Positions 1 to 10,900 of a DNA stretch of 64,000 nucleotides are shown piece after piece (position 1 is the first letter of the stretch; the number at the start of each line of letters is the position of its first letter). Where the stretch lies: the NCBI GenBank assembly GCA_019918135.1, contig WBZZ01001348.1, forward strand, positions 1 to 64,000, read 5' to 3'. The notes under the pieces were generated by a model. That model had not been told where the DNA came from. It worked only from the letters and a program-made list of their open reading frames with translations, and did no database searches. Source of the stretch: Paulinella micropora. Lineage: Eukaryota > Cercozoa > Imbricatea > Euglyphida > Paulinellidae. The position numbers and the translations under genes were made by a program.

Positions 1-74
<74 letters not shown>
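1..74. repeat. (AAT)n microsatellite at window edge
   Basis: Uninterrupted AAT trinucleotide run abutting the 3' end of LINE-A copy 1. Read on the LINE sense (minus) strand it is an (ATT)n tail. Confidence 0.97.
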
Positions 75-80
75 GACTTA

Positions 81-3000
81 TCAGTCCATTGGCCTTTGAT
101 CCTGTCGGACATGTGCCTCCATTGGTAGCACGGACCGTTCGGTGACGCGGCTCCGCTCCAAAGACTCGACTGGCAGTGCAATGTGCAAATGAGCGTGCTG
201 TGCATGTGCAAGTGGGTGCAAGGAGTGAGAGGAGTTATCTGCCGAGAAGAAGTCCGCGACGCTGCGCTGACCTCCACCTACAACAGATCTAGCCAGACAT
301 TCTACCTGACTAGGCCTTCCCCTCCTTCTACCCACCTCCTGAACGACCGTGAGGTCGATCACCTCCTCCTCCTCCTCCGCCCCCTCTGCCTCCCTGGTCT
401 GCGCCTCCAACTCCTCCCACTCCTTCCAGATGGTGGCAACAAACCTTCCTAACTCCTCCTCCACCTCTTCTGGGACAGGGATAAACAAAACGCCGAGCAT
501 CGCCGCCATCTTTTCATCCTCCCCCTTCAGCCATTCCTCTTTGAAGAGCCTCATCTCCTCCTCTGCCTCCCGCAGTTCCCTGTGATAAAGCCCTCCTCGA
601 TTCAGCACGAGGGCTGCCGGGCTTGCGCCTCATCGATAAACTTAAACAGTGCCTCACGAGAGCTCGCAAACGTTGGCAATGCAGCAGGAAGTGACGTAAC
701 GACTCGTTAACCTCAGTGCCACACAAGGCGAAACAGCTTGAGCAGTCCGGCGAGCATGAGCCAAATTTGGATCGGTAGAGGCGAAGGCGATTGTTGCAGC
801 TCAACAATCGCCTTCTGATAAGATTGTGACTTCCCCCCTCCAGCGCCCGCCAACGTGGGAAAGCAGAGCGGGAAGACATCTGGCTAAGCAGCACCCTAAG
901 CCCATCAGAGGGCTTAGCCTGCCGCTCCCAGCCAGCTACTTCCTGCCGGACAGACCATTGCTTTACCACCTCGTTCCAGTTCGCCAGAGCGGCCCGCCAG
1001 TCCTTATCATCTACCGTGCCATCTTCGTTCACGACCCGCTTGAGCGCATCCAAGCCCTCCCGCAGCCTGTGATCTGCTAAGATCAAATTTTCCGTATCTT
1101 CCTTCCATTTGCACCGACCCGTGTTGTAAAGCCTGCGTGTTAGCGCTGTGTTGCCCAGTAACTCGATGCGCCCTAGGAACCGAAGCCGGGCCGCCTTGGC
1201 AAGGATGCTAAAACTCGGCGTGCGGCCTAAACCCCTGGTGATGCAGCCGCTTGTGCGCGTACCAACACCCAAGATGACCCGCAGGGGCGCTACCAACGCG
1301 CCCTCCAGCTTACTCAGCTTGTTGGCGCCCGGCAGATCCCAAAAAGCCGATGCGTAAAGCAACTTTGCGCCAACCATTTGCTGCCAATTCATCAGCCGAA
1401 GACGCGCTGGAACTTCATGGGCAATCCAGAGGGGGTAGTAGGCAGCCGTTCCCGCTACAGTGATTTCCGCCGCCCGCTTCGCTTGCGGTTTATCGGAGAG
1501 GGTGTCCGTGAGCAGAACTCCCAGGTATTTGTAGTGGTCGGTGACGTTGAGAACCTTGCCCCGGAACCTCACGCATGGGGGCGACTTTTTTGACTTGGCG
1601 TGCCCGTATATCGGCATGACTTCCGTCTTGTCCGGTTTCAGGTTGATTTCAAGCCGATAGTCCTCCACGAATGTCGCCACGACATTTACAATCTGTTGAA
1701 GCTCCGTGACACTATGCGCAATTACCGCAACGTTGTCGGCGTAAAGCAGGGTCCGTATGTCTTCGATGCGGTTGAGGTCCTCGATCTCCAACTCTTTCGC
1801 GATTCGGACCGTTAGCTCATCCATGAAGACGTTGAATAGCGACGGTGACAACGGCGACCCTTGCTGAACTCCCATCTCTTCCAGCACTTCACCAGTGAGT
1901 TCGCCATCGACTAGCACTCGCGATGACGTTCTTCGGTAAAAACGCCGCAGAATGCGATAGAACTTGCCCTGTACCCCCATCTGGGTTAGCCTCTGAAACA
2001 ACCCGGCCCGCCAAACCGTAGGGAATGCCTTTCTCAGATCCACGAACAAAACGAAAGAACGGAGGCCAGCTTGTTGTCTAAGGCGCAGACGCTCCTTAAG
2101 GACAAAAATCTGGTCCCCCGTACTACGTTTTGGCCGGAACCCACCCTGCTCTGGGCGAAGCCTGCCCGGCTGATCGATGAAAGCCGTAAGCCTCGCCGCC
2201 ATAAGGGACAGATACATCTTACCCAGACAGCTCAGAATCGCGATGTCTCTCCAATTTTCCGGATCGGTTGGGTCGCCTCCTTTTGGGATGTTGACGATAA
2301 TCGCTTTGCCCCAGTCGCTGGGGGTGTATTCGCACGATTTCAACCAGTTGAAGAAGCGCACCAGAAAGCTCACAATCCGCGTGCCTCCGTACTTGAGCAT
2401 CTCGTTCTTGATCTTATCCGGTGAGCACGCTTTGTGATTCTGGAGATTTTCCTGGCAGAGCTCCACTTCCTTCTCGGTGTAATCATAGTCCAGCGGGCCC
2501 GTCTCAGTCCGGATCTCCTCGGCTTGCGCCATGGCCTCGAATTGGTCGCGCAGGTTGTCGTTATACTGGAAGGTTTCGCGGGCCTTCCGCTCGGGCTCAA
2601 TCCGCGCTGCTTCCTCATCGGAACCGACTTCCTCTACACATGCATCCTCCAAAAACTGGTTTTCTTTGGGGACCACCATACGTCGGCGGTATTCTTCCCA
2701 TTCTTGTAGTTTTTCCCGGAGTGTGCATGCCAGAGTGCCATCGGGCTTCCGAACAGGAGCAGAAGCGTTCGACCGCCGAACCCCGCCCAAACGCTTTGAC
2801 AGCTTCCAGTACGTGGCCATGGTAGCGCTCCTGAAGTTGGCAGCGGTGTCATTCTGGACCCGCTTCCACGCTTGCTCCTTCTTCTCCTTGCATAACCTTC
2901 TGACCGCCTTCCTCGCTTCTTTATATCTTTGCCAGGCCTCTCGGTTGGCCTCATTCCTTCGCCAGAGGCCGTATGCCTCTCTCCGTCGCGCAATCGCTTC

Positions 3001-5041
3001 CCTAAGACTCTCATCAAACCATGCATTAGTAAACCCTGGCCTAAACCCGAACTCCCAAGACCTTCACAGCTGCGCCCGTGAAAGCTCGGACCACTAAGCT
3101 AGCGACCCTATCTACCTCCTGCTGAAGCTCATCCGGGTCCTCCACTGCTGATAGATCTGGGAGGCCATCTGGCAACAGCCCCGATATACCAGCTGCAAAG
3201 GTCTCGTCGTACTTCAACCTAAGCTTAGACAGCTCACTCTCCTTACCCTCAACTACCCTGCCTATCAAGCGCTCTGCCTTGAATGCTTTGTACCTCTTTA
3301 CCTGCTTTTTGGGGGGTGGCTGTCCCCCCCAGACCAGTTCCGCCCACACAGCTTTGTGGTCGGTATCAAGGTCTACCTCGTCGACGCCGAAGCTTGCCTC
3401 CTCCGCCAGCTCGGAAGAGACGCAGATGTAATCCAGTAGATGCCTTCGTCCACCTACATTTTCCTGCCTAGACCACCAATATTTGTCCCTCCGTGGTTGG
3501 GAAAACCCACTGAGATTGCGCAACCCCGTGGCAACAAGCATCGCAGCCAGCAACTCACCATTCTCACTCCTAACCCCTCTACCCCTCTCATCTATCTCGC
3601 CAAAGAGGCCCACCACTCCCTCCTCCCGCGCTATTCTGGCGGGCCCCAGCTTAGCATTAGCATCACCAACCGTAACCACATGACCTTTGGTGGCGAAGTA
3701 GGAGACGGCCGCCTGCCACGCCTCATAGGCTGCAATAGATTCCTCTCGTTGATTTTCTTGGGGGAAGTAGCCGTTGCCGACGAACACATCCGACGCCGTC
3801 GCGCTCCCAGACGACAGCCTCACCCACAATTGCTGTGGGTGTGGAACAGGCGCCTGTACAATGGTAGCGCACGGTGCCAGATAGTTGGTCACCAACGTCA
3901 AGACTCCCCCCAAGAGACGCGAGCCCGCACCAGTTGCAGCCGCTTTGCCGAGGACTGCGAAGCCGTCGACTTGGAGCTTCTCCACCTTCTGCGACGATAG
4001 GTTGTGCTCCTGGACTCCGACGATCACCCAGCCTCGCTCCTTGTAGTGCTCCGGCCATTCCCCAAAGCCTGGGCTATCCGCACCCACTTTGCCTTGCCAA
4101 TTATGTGAGGCCACCCTCAGTGGGAAGCCTTTCACAAATTGGGCAGAACGAAGCTGATGCCGATGCCTGCGCTTCGGTTGAGCCCGCCTGGAGCCCTCCG
4201 CCACCCTCCACGGCCCATCCTGCACCCTCCGCCCCAGCTCCTCCAGCTCCCGCATCCCGCCCCACTCCGCCAAGGGAGATTCACCGCTTGAGGCTTCGCC
4301 CTGGGGCTCGTCGACTTCCACGTCGAGCACCCAGTAGCCAAACCCCTGCTTGCGAAGCTCCCTCTGCATCTCTACATACTGGGCACCCCCCCGTGCAGCC
4401 CACTGCTTCTCTCTTTCCCGGAAAGTCCTACCCGTCGCAACGTGAACCTTTCCCGTGAAGAACTTACGCTCCCGCAGCAGCCGCACCATCTTCTCCGCCT
4501 CCTCACAAGACGCACATTTAATCCGCAAATGTCGCCCACTACCTCTGCCCGCGAATTCCACCTCGACTTCCCCGAGACCGAGAATTCGGAGCTCTCGCGC
4601 CATGACCACTGTCTGAAAGACATGCGATAGCCCCCATACCATGCAACATCTCTTATCCAGCTCATTTCGTACCTTCCTCCGCCACCTCCTCGGTGGCGGT
4701 ACCGCTTGCCACACGCCGTGACCAGACCTTTCCGGACGTGACTTCTCTTCCGAGGTTGGGGAGGGTGATCGAGATGCAGCAGGATTGCTGGCTCTACGTG
4801 ATTCAGGTTGCCCGTCAGGTACGCGAGCACTCGACCACCCCACCCCGGCCGAGTAGCCATCACCACCCGCAGGCGCACTCCCACAGGGAACGTCTAAACC
4901 TGAAGGATTACCGCCTTGACCCATAGGGCCAGTACTAGCGGCCGCGCTCTTCGCATAAGAACCTGACATAAGTGGTATGGGACCCCGGTGCCGCATTGAT
5001 CGAGTTGTAAACTCGATAAATGAGGACCCAGGTGGGGTCAT
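81..5041 (-). pseudogene. LINE-A copy 1 ORF: RRM-like, APE endonuclease, reverse transcriptase
   Basis: Coding order from 5041 downward is an unstructured Pro/Ser-rich N-terminus, an RRM-like domain, APE endonuclease (VASHNWQGK, GVQEHN, VTVGDANAKLG, LLDYICVSSEL, DTDHKAVWAEL), reverse transcriptase (FVLFVDLRKAF, GVQQGSPLSPSLF, then YADN), a CxxC..H..C knuckle (CSPDCSSC to HFLLHC) and an acidic tail with VIDLT, RGRP and QRSVADFF. It is broken: a 2-nt deletion near 3042, shared with copy 2, splits endonuclease from RT, and single-base losses near 610 and 675 split the C-terminus. The RT catalytic YADD is YADN, as in copy 2. It should be unable to drive its own retrotransposition. Confidence 0.9.
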
Positions 5042-5671
5042 TTAAAGCTCAACCCTTAAAAAGCATACGTGTACGTATGTATAGGAATACACACAAACAC
5101 TCACCTGCATCCGTAACCAGGCATGAGGCAGGACCCGCTGTGCATCATCGAGGTAGGTGTCGTGGCAAACCACCCTGCGTCCGATAAACGCTGCAAGTGA
5201 GTCATCTACCAAGAGCACAGAGTGACAGGCCCGTGCACGTGTACCCACCACCCCATAACCCTCCGCCAGAGCAACCCCATGGCATCCGCAGGATGAGCAC
5301 GAAGAGTGCTGAGAGAGAGGGTGAGCCAGGAGCCCCGCTCCGGTCCGTCGTTACTTTGGTCATTTAGTCGTTTCAAGGCTTGTGGTAAGGTGTAGGGCCT
5401 CTCGCCTTCGTACAAACTCCGACCGACAGTAGTTTGGTTGACCATCCTTCGCGGTGACCCTCTGAACACAACCCCCTCCCCCAGTGCCCACCCCTTGTGA
5501 TTCCAGAGGCCACCCCGAGCCAAGAGCCATGAGTATGATGAGCAACTCACATGAGTTACTCTCAGTAATTGGGACCCGTCTCATAAATCAATGGAACGCT
5601 TATCGTGCGCCCCTCATAGGCTCAGCCCGCCCATGTAAAAGCTAGGCCTCGCCCAAAGCAAAGCAAAGCAA

Positions 5672-5673
<2 letters not shown>

Positions 5674-5755
<82 letters not shown>
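5674..5755. repeat. poly-A followed by (GA)n tract
   Basis: A long A run with one G interruption passes into GA dinucleotides, inside the LINE-A 5' UTR. The same tract recurs at 13562-13645 and 21446-21505 with different lengths. Confidence 0.95.
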
Positions 5756-5761
<6 letters not shown>

Positions 5762-6088
5762 AGCGAGGCCGCCGTGGCTCGCCCGCAATCCAGCTGGGTG
5801 CACCTCGTCACAACCACTCATCGGCGTGAGCTCATAGCTGTGTGCGACATAGGTACAAGAGCAAGAGGAGAAACAGTGTGCCAGCGTGGATGTGTGGGTG
5901 AGGCAGTGCGGTGAGGCAAAGCAGCGATGCCAGTCGAATCCCTGGAGACGGAACCTAGCATCAAAAACATCGTATAAGTCTACCCCAGGCCTCCATCCAC
6001 CGAGTGGTGAGCTCGATAAAAGAAGACCCGAGTGGGGTTATTTAAAGCTCAACCCTTAAAAAGGCATAAACATGTACGCCGCCAGGAA

Positions 6089-6206
6089 CCCAACAACAAT
6101 AACATAGCAGCCAGGAACCCAACAACAATAGCATAGCAGCCAGGAACCCAACAACAATAACATAGCAGCCAGGAACCCAACAACAATAACATAGCAGCCA
6201 GGAACC
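6089..6206. repeat. 29-bp minisatellite, four copies
   Basis: Unit begins GCCAGGAACCCAACAACAAT and is 29 bp long. Four full copies plus a partial one lie in the outer LINE-A 5' UTR monomer. Copy number is four in unit 2 (about 13968-14085) and six in unit 3 (about 21832-22003). Confidence 0.9.
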
Positions 6207-6867
6207 CGCCTCAATTACCCGCCCCCGTAACCAGCCTTCAGGAACCCGCCTCAGTTACCCGCCCCCGTAACCAGGCCAGAGACGTGACGTACTATGCATC
6301 ATTGAGGTGTCGTGGCAAGCCACCCTGCGTCCGATAGAAGCTACAAAAGAGTCATCTACCGAGAACACTAAGTGACAGGCCCGGTCACATGCACCCAACA
6401 AGTCCCGACCCTCCGCCAGAGCATCCCCATGGCATCCGCAAAGTGAGCACGAGGGGTTCTGGGAGAGAGGGTGAGTCAGGAGCCCCGCGTCCAGGCAGTC
6501 GCTACTGTGGCAGTTGAGTGATTTCAAGGCTTGTGGAAATGTGTGGAGCCTGTCGCCTTCATACCCACTCATACCGACAGTAGTTTAGTTAACCAACCTG
6601 TCCAGTGACCCACTGAGCCCAACCCCTCCCTCAGATAACCCCCACCCCCCGCACTCACCCTGAGTGATACCAGAGGCCACCCCGAGCCAAGAGCCGTGAG
6701 CGTGGTGAGAGAGCTTCTCTCAGTAAAAGTTTCCGTCTCACGAATCAGTGGAGCACTGATTATGTACCCCTCATAACAAGCTGCTAACGGCCCCAACCCC
6801 GCCGTGTGGCGGTGACACCCAACCATGTATTGGTGCCCCCCAAATAATAATAATAATAATAATAATA

Positions 6868-7039
6868 GTGTATCTCCTGCCAATTGCTGAGCCAAAAGGC
6901 CATGTGCATCCAGTCCTCCATTCCATAAGGAAAGTCTCCACACCAATCGGTGGAATAAAGGAAGTGACGGCATAGAACATTACTCTAGGAGCTTTATACC
7001 AATCAGCCCATTGAAAGGACCAATGGCCTATGTACTCCC

Positions 7040-7040
<1 letters not shown>
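6868..7040 (-). mobile_element. Short element X, (ATT)n-tailed non-autonomous retroelement
   Basis: About 173 bp bounded on both sides by (AAT)n. Read on the minus strand it ends in GGATGCACATG, a GCC-TTTT-GGC stem-loop, then about 24 nt and (ATT)n, the same tail design as LINE-A, LINE-B and the SINE. No coding capacity and no clear Pol III boxes were seen. A second copy is at 7666-7838 and equivalents are in unit 2. Confidence 0.7.
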
Positions 7041-7101
<61 letters not shown>

Positions 7102-7306
7102 GTGCTAGTGCTTCTCTGTCAATGGCTGATGCAAATCTGCACATGCGCCTCCATCGTCTGACCCGTGAGGGGAGTACGAAGAATTGACGATAGGCTCTAA
7201 TGACAACCCCGCACCGGCAGTTCCAACACTTCCAGACGGACCGGTATGTTCAATGAAAATACTGGTGGCACCGACGGGAATCGAACTGGCGACAGGGCCC
7301 AGATGG
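7102..7306 (-). mobile_element. tRNA-SINE, 5'-truncated
   Basis: Minus-strand SINE lacking the A-box part of its tRNA head; it stops in GGGCCC next to (AAT)n. The body and the GGAGGCGCATG tail are present. The 3' end carries a small GTGCTA duplication. Confidence 0.85.
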
Positions 7307-7352
7307 AATAATAATAATAATAATAATAATGATAATAATAATAATAATAATA

Positions 7353-7619
7353 GTGCTTCTCTGTCAATGGCTGATGCATTTCTGCACATGCGCCTCCATC
7401 GTCTCACCCGTGAGGGGAGTACGAAGAATAGACGATAAGCTCTAATGACACCCCCGCAAGGGCAGTTCCAACTTCCAGACGGGCCGGTATGTTCAATGAA
7501 AATACTGGTCCAGAAATAGACCGGTATGTTCAATGAAAATACTGGTGGCACCGACGGGAATCGAACTGGCGACAGGGCCCAGATGGTAGAACTTGACCAC
7601 TGGGCTATCACGGTGTCCA
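7353..7619 (-). mobile_element. tRNA-derived SINE, full length
   Basis: Minus-strand, about 267 bp. The 5' head is tRNA-like: A box TAGCCCAGTGGTC and B box AGTTCGATTCC at normal spacing, ending GTGCCACC. The unrelated body ends with GGAGGCGCATG plus a TGCA-GAAA-TGCA stem-loop and (ATT)n. It contains a 35-bp internal duplication (CCGGTATGTTCAATG repeated). Pol III transcription is inferred from the boxes. Confidence 0.9.
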
Positions 7620-7620
7620 A

Positions 7621-7665
<45 letters not shown>

Positions 7666-7666
<1 letters not shown>

Positions 7667-7836
7667 TATCTCCTGCTCATTGCTGAGCCAAAAGGCCATG
7701 TGCATCCAGTCCTCCATTCCATAAAGAAAGTCTCCACACCAATCGGTGGAATAAAGGAAGTGACTGCATAGAACATTACTCTAGGAGCTTTATATCAATC
7801 AGCCCATTGAAAAGGACTAATGGCCTATGTACTCCC

Positions 7837-7838
<2 letters not shown>
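7666..7838 (-). mobile_element. Short element X, second copy
   Basis: Same 173-bp element as at 6868-7040, with a few substitutions and the same GGATGCACATG plus GCC-TTTT-GGC tail. (AAT)n flanks both ends. Confidence 0.7.
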
Positions 7839-7924
<86 letters not shown>

Positions 7925-7959
7925 TAATAATAATAATAATAGTAATAATAATAATAATA
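7839..7959. repeat. (AAT)n microsatellite joining units 1 and 2
   Basis: About 120 bp of AAT with two interruptions, at the boundary between tandem unit 1 and unit 2. The same interrupted array is at 15721-15839, between units 2 and 3. Confidence 0.97.
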
Positions 7960-10900
7960 GACTTATCAGTCAATTGGCCTTTGATCCTGTCGGACATGTG
8001 CCTCCATTGGTAGCACGGGACCGTTCGGTGACGCGGCTCCTCTCCAAAGACTCGACTGGCAGTGCAATGTGCAAATGAGCGTGCTGTGCATGTGCAAGTG
8101 GGTGCAAGGAGTGAGAGGAGTTATCTGCCGAGAAGAAGTCCGCGACGCTGCGCTGACCTCCACCTACAACAGATCTAGCCAGACATTCTACCTGACTAGG
8201 CCTTCCCCTCCTTCTACCCACCTCCTGAACGACCGTGAGGTCGATCACCTCCTCCTCCTCCTCCGCCCCCTCTGCCTCCCTGGTCTGCGCCTCCAACTCC
8301 TCCCACTCCTTCCAGATGGTGGCAACAAACCTTCCTAACTCCTCCTCCACCTCTTCTGGGACAGGGATAAACAAAACGCCGAGCATCGCCGCCATCTTTT
8401 CATCCTCCCCCTTCAGCCATTCCTCTTTGAAGAGCCTCATCTCCTCCTCTGCCTCCCGCAGTTCCCTGTGATAAAGCCCTCCTCGATTCAGCACGAGGGG
8501 CTGCCGGGCTTGCGCCTCATCGATAAACTTAAACAGTGCCTCACGAGAGCTCGCAAACGTTGGGCAATGCAGCAGGAAGTGACGTAACGACTCGTTAACC
8601 TCAGTGCCACACAAGGCGAAACAGCTTGAGCAGTCCGGCGAGCATGAGCCAAATTTGGATCGGTAGAGGCGAAGGCGATTGTTGCAGCTCAACAATCGCC
8701 TTCTGATAAGATTGTGACTTCCCCCCTCCAGCGCCCGCCAACGTGGGAAAGCAGAGCGGGAAGACATCTGGCTAAGCAGCACCCTAAGCCCATCAGAGGG
8801 CTTAGCCTGCCGCTCCCAGCCAGCTACTTCCTGCCGGACAGACCATTGCTTTACCACCTCGTTCCAGTTCGCCAGAGCGGCCCGCCAGTCCTTATCATCT
8901 ACCGTGCCATCTTCGTTCACGACCCGCTTGAGCGCATCCAAGCCCTCCCGCAGCCTGTGATCTGCTAAGATCAAATTTTCCGTATCTTCCTTCCATTTGC
9001 ACCGACCCGTGTTGTAAAGCCTGCGTGTTAGCGCTGTGTTGCCCAGTAACTCGATGCGCCCTAGGAACCGAAGCCGGGCCGCCTTGGCAAGGATGCTAAA
9101 ACTCGGCGTGCGGCCTAAACCCCTGGTGATGCAGCCGCTTGTGCGCGTACCAACACCCAAGATGACCCGCAGGGGCGCTACCAACGCGCCCTCCAGCTTA
9201 CTCAGCTTGTTGGCGCCCGGCAGATCCCAAAAAGCCGATGCGTAAAGCAACTTTGCGCCAACCATTTGCTGCCAATTCATCAGCCGAAGACGCGCTGGAA
9301 CTTCATGGGCAATCCAGAGGGGGTAGTAGGCAGCCGTTCCCGCTACAGTGATTTCCGCCGCCCGCTTCGCTTGCGGTTTATCGGAGAGGGTGTCCGTGAG
9401 CAGAACTCCCAGGTATTTGTAGTGGTCGGTGACGTTGAGAACCTTGCCCCGGAACCTCACGCATGGGGGCGACTTTTTTGACTTGGCGTGCCCGTATATC
9501 GGCATGACTTCCGTCTTGTTCGGTTTCAGGTTGATTTCAAGCCGATAGTCCTCCACGAATGTCGCCACGACATTTACAATCTGTTGAAGCTCCGTGACAC
9601 TATGCGCAATTACCGCAACGTTGTCGGCGTAAAGCAGGGTCCGTATGTCTTCGATGCGGTTGAGGTCCTCGATCTCCAACTCTTTCGCGATTCGGACCGT
9701 TAGCTCATCCATGAAGCCGTTGAATAGCGACGGTGACAACGGCGACCCTTGCTGAACTCCCATCTCTTCCAGCACTTCACCAGTGAGTTCGCCATCGACT
9801 AGCACTCGCGATGACGTTCTTCGGTAAAAACGCCGCAGAATGCGATAGAACTTGCCCTGTACCCCCATCTGGGTTAGCCTCTGAAACAACCCGGCCCGCC
9901 AAACCGTAGGGAATGCCTTTCTCAGATCCACGAACAAAACGAAAGAACGGAGGCCAGCTTGTTGTCTAAGGCGCAGACGCTCCTTAAGGACAAAAATCTG
10001 GTCCCCCGTACTACGTTTTGGCCGGAACCCACCCTGCTCTGGGCGAAGCCTGCCCGGCTGATCGATGAAAGCCGTAAGCCTCGCCGCCATAAGGGACAGA
10101 TACATCTTACCCAGACAGCTCAGAATCGCGATGTCTCTCCAATTTTCCGGATCGGTTGGGTCGCCTCCTTTTGGGATGTTGACGATAATCGCTTTGCCCC
10201 AGTCGCTGGGGGTGTATTCGCACGATTTCAACCAGTTGAAGAAGCGCACCAGAAAGCTCACAATCCGCGTGCCTCCGTACTTGAGCATCTCGTTCTTGAT
10301 CTTATCCGGTGAGCACGCTTTGTGATTCTGGAGATTTTCCTGGCAGAGCTCCACTTCCTTCTCGGTGTAATCATAGTCCAGCGGGCCCGTCTCAGTCCGG
10401 ATCTCCTCGGCTTGCGCCATGGCCTCGAATTGGTCGCGCAGGTTGTCGTTATACTGGAAGGTTTCGCGGGCCTTCCGCTCGGGCTCAATCCGCGCTGCTT
10501 CCTCATCGGAACCGACTTCCTCTACACATGCATCCTCCAAAAACTGGTTTTCTTTGGGGACCACCATACGTCGGCGGTATTCTTCCCATTCTTGTAGTTT
10601 TTCCCGGAGTGTGCATGCCAGAGTGCCATCGGGCTTCCGAACAGGAGCAGAAGCGTTCGACCGCCGAACCCCGCCCAAACGCTTTGACAGCTTCCAGTAC
10701 GTGGCCATGGTAGCGCTCCTGAAGTTGGCAGCGGTGTCATTCTGGACCCGCTTCCACGCTTGCTCCTTCTTCTCCTTGCATAACCTTCTGACCGCCTTCC
10801 TCGCTTCTTTATATCTTTGCCAGGCCTCTCGGTTGGCCTCATTCCTTCGCCAGAGGCCGTATGCCTCTCTCCGTCGCGCAATCGCTTCCCTAAGACTCTC

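Larger units (their letters stand above)
75..6841 (-). mobile_element. LINE-A copy 1, full-length non-LTR retrotransposon
   Basis: Minus-strand LINE of about 6.77 kb. It has a doubled 5' UTR (about 5042-6841), one long coding region (81-5041), almost no 3' UTR, and an (ATT)n tail. The 5' end starts with a G run at 6841 and is itself followed by (AAT)n. Nearly identical copies lie at 7960-14727 and 15840-22620, so this is the first of three tandem units. Compared with the others, this copy lacks single G residues in three short G runs near its 3' end (around 130, 610 and 675). I cannot assign it to a clade with confidence; the APE endonuclease, RT and C-terminal Cys/His knuckle suit an R1/I-like APE LINE. 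Confidence 0.93.
5013..6841 (-). promoter_or_regulatory. LINE-A copy 1 dimeric 5' UTR (two monomers)
   Basis: Two diverged copies of one segment sit in tandem: about 5013-5640 and 6008-6841. Both contain the block around CAACCCTTAAAAA, the block CACCCTGCGTCCGATA, and the block CCCATGGCATCCGC in the same order. The outer monomer even repeats the start of the coding region (6010-6050), with the ATG changed to ATA. Between them are an A/GA tract and a 29-bp minisatellite. Tandem 5' UTR monomers are known to act as promoters in mouse L1; a promoter role here is inferred. Confidence 0.7.

Noticed and set aside
3440-4458. Plus-strand frames of 170-250 codons across LINE-A
   Set aside because: They are Pro/Arg/Ser-rich shadows of the minus-strand GC-rich ORF and recur only because the unit is triplicated.
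7527-8013. Long poly-Ile, poly-Asn, poly-Tyr and poly-Leu frames
   Set aside because: They are translations of (AAT)n/(ATT)n microsatellite and SINE DNA, with no codon variation and no conserved domain.
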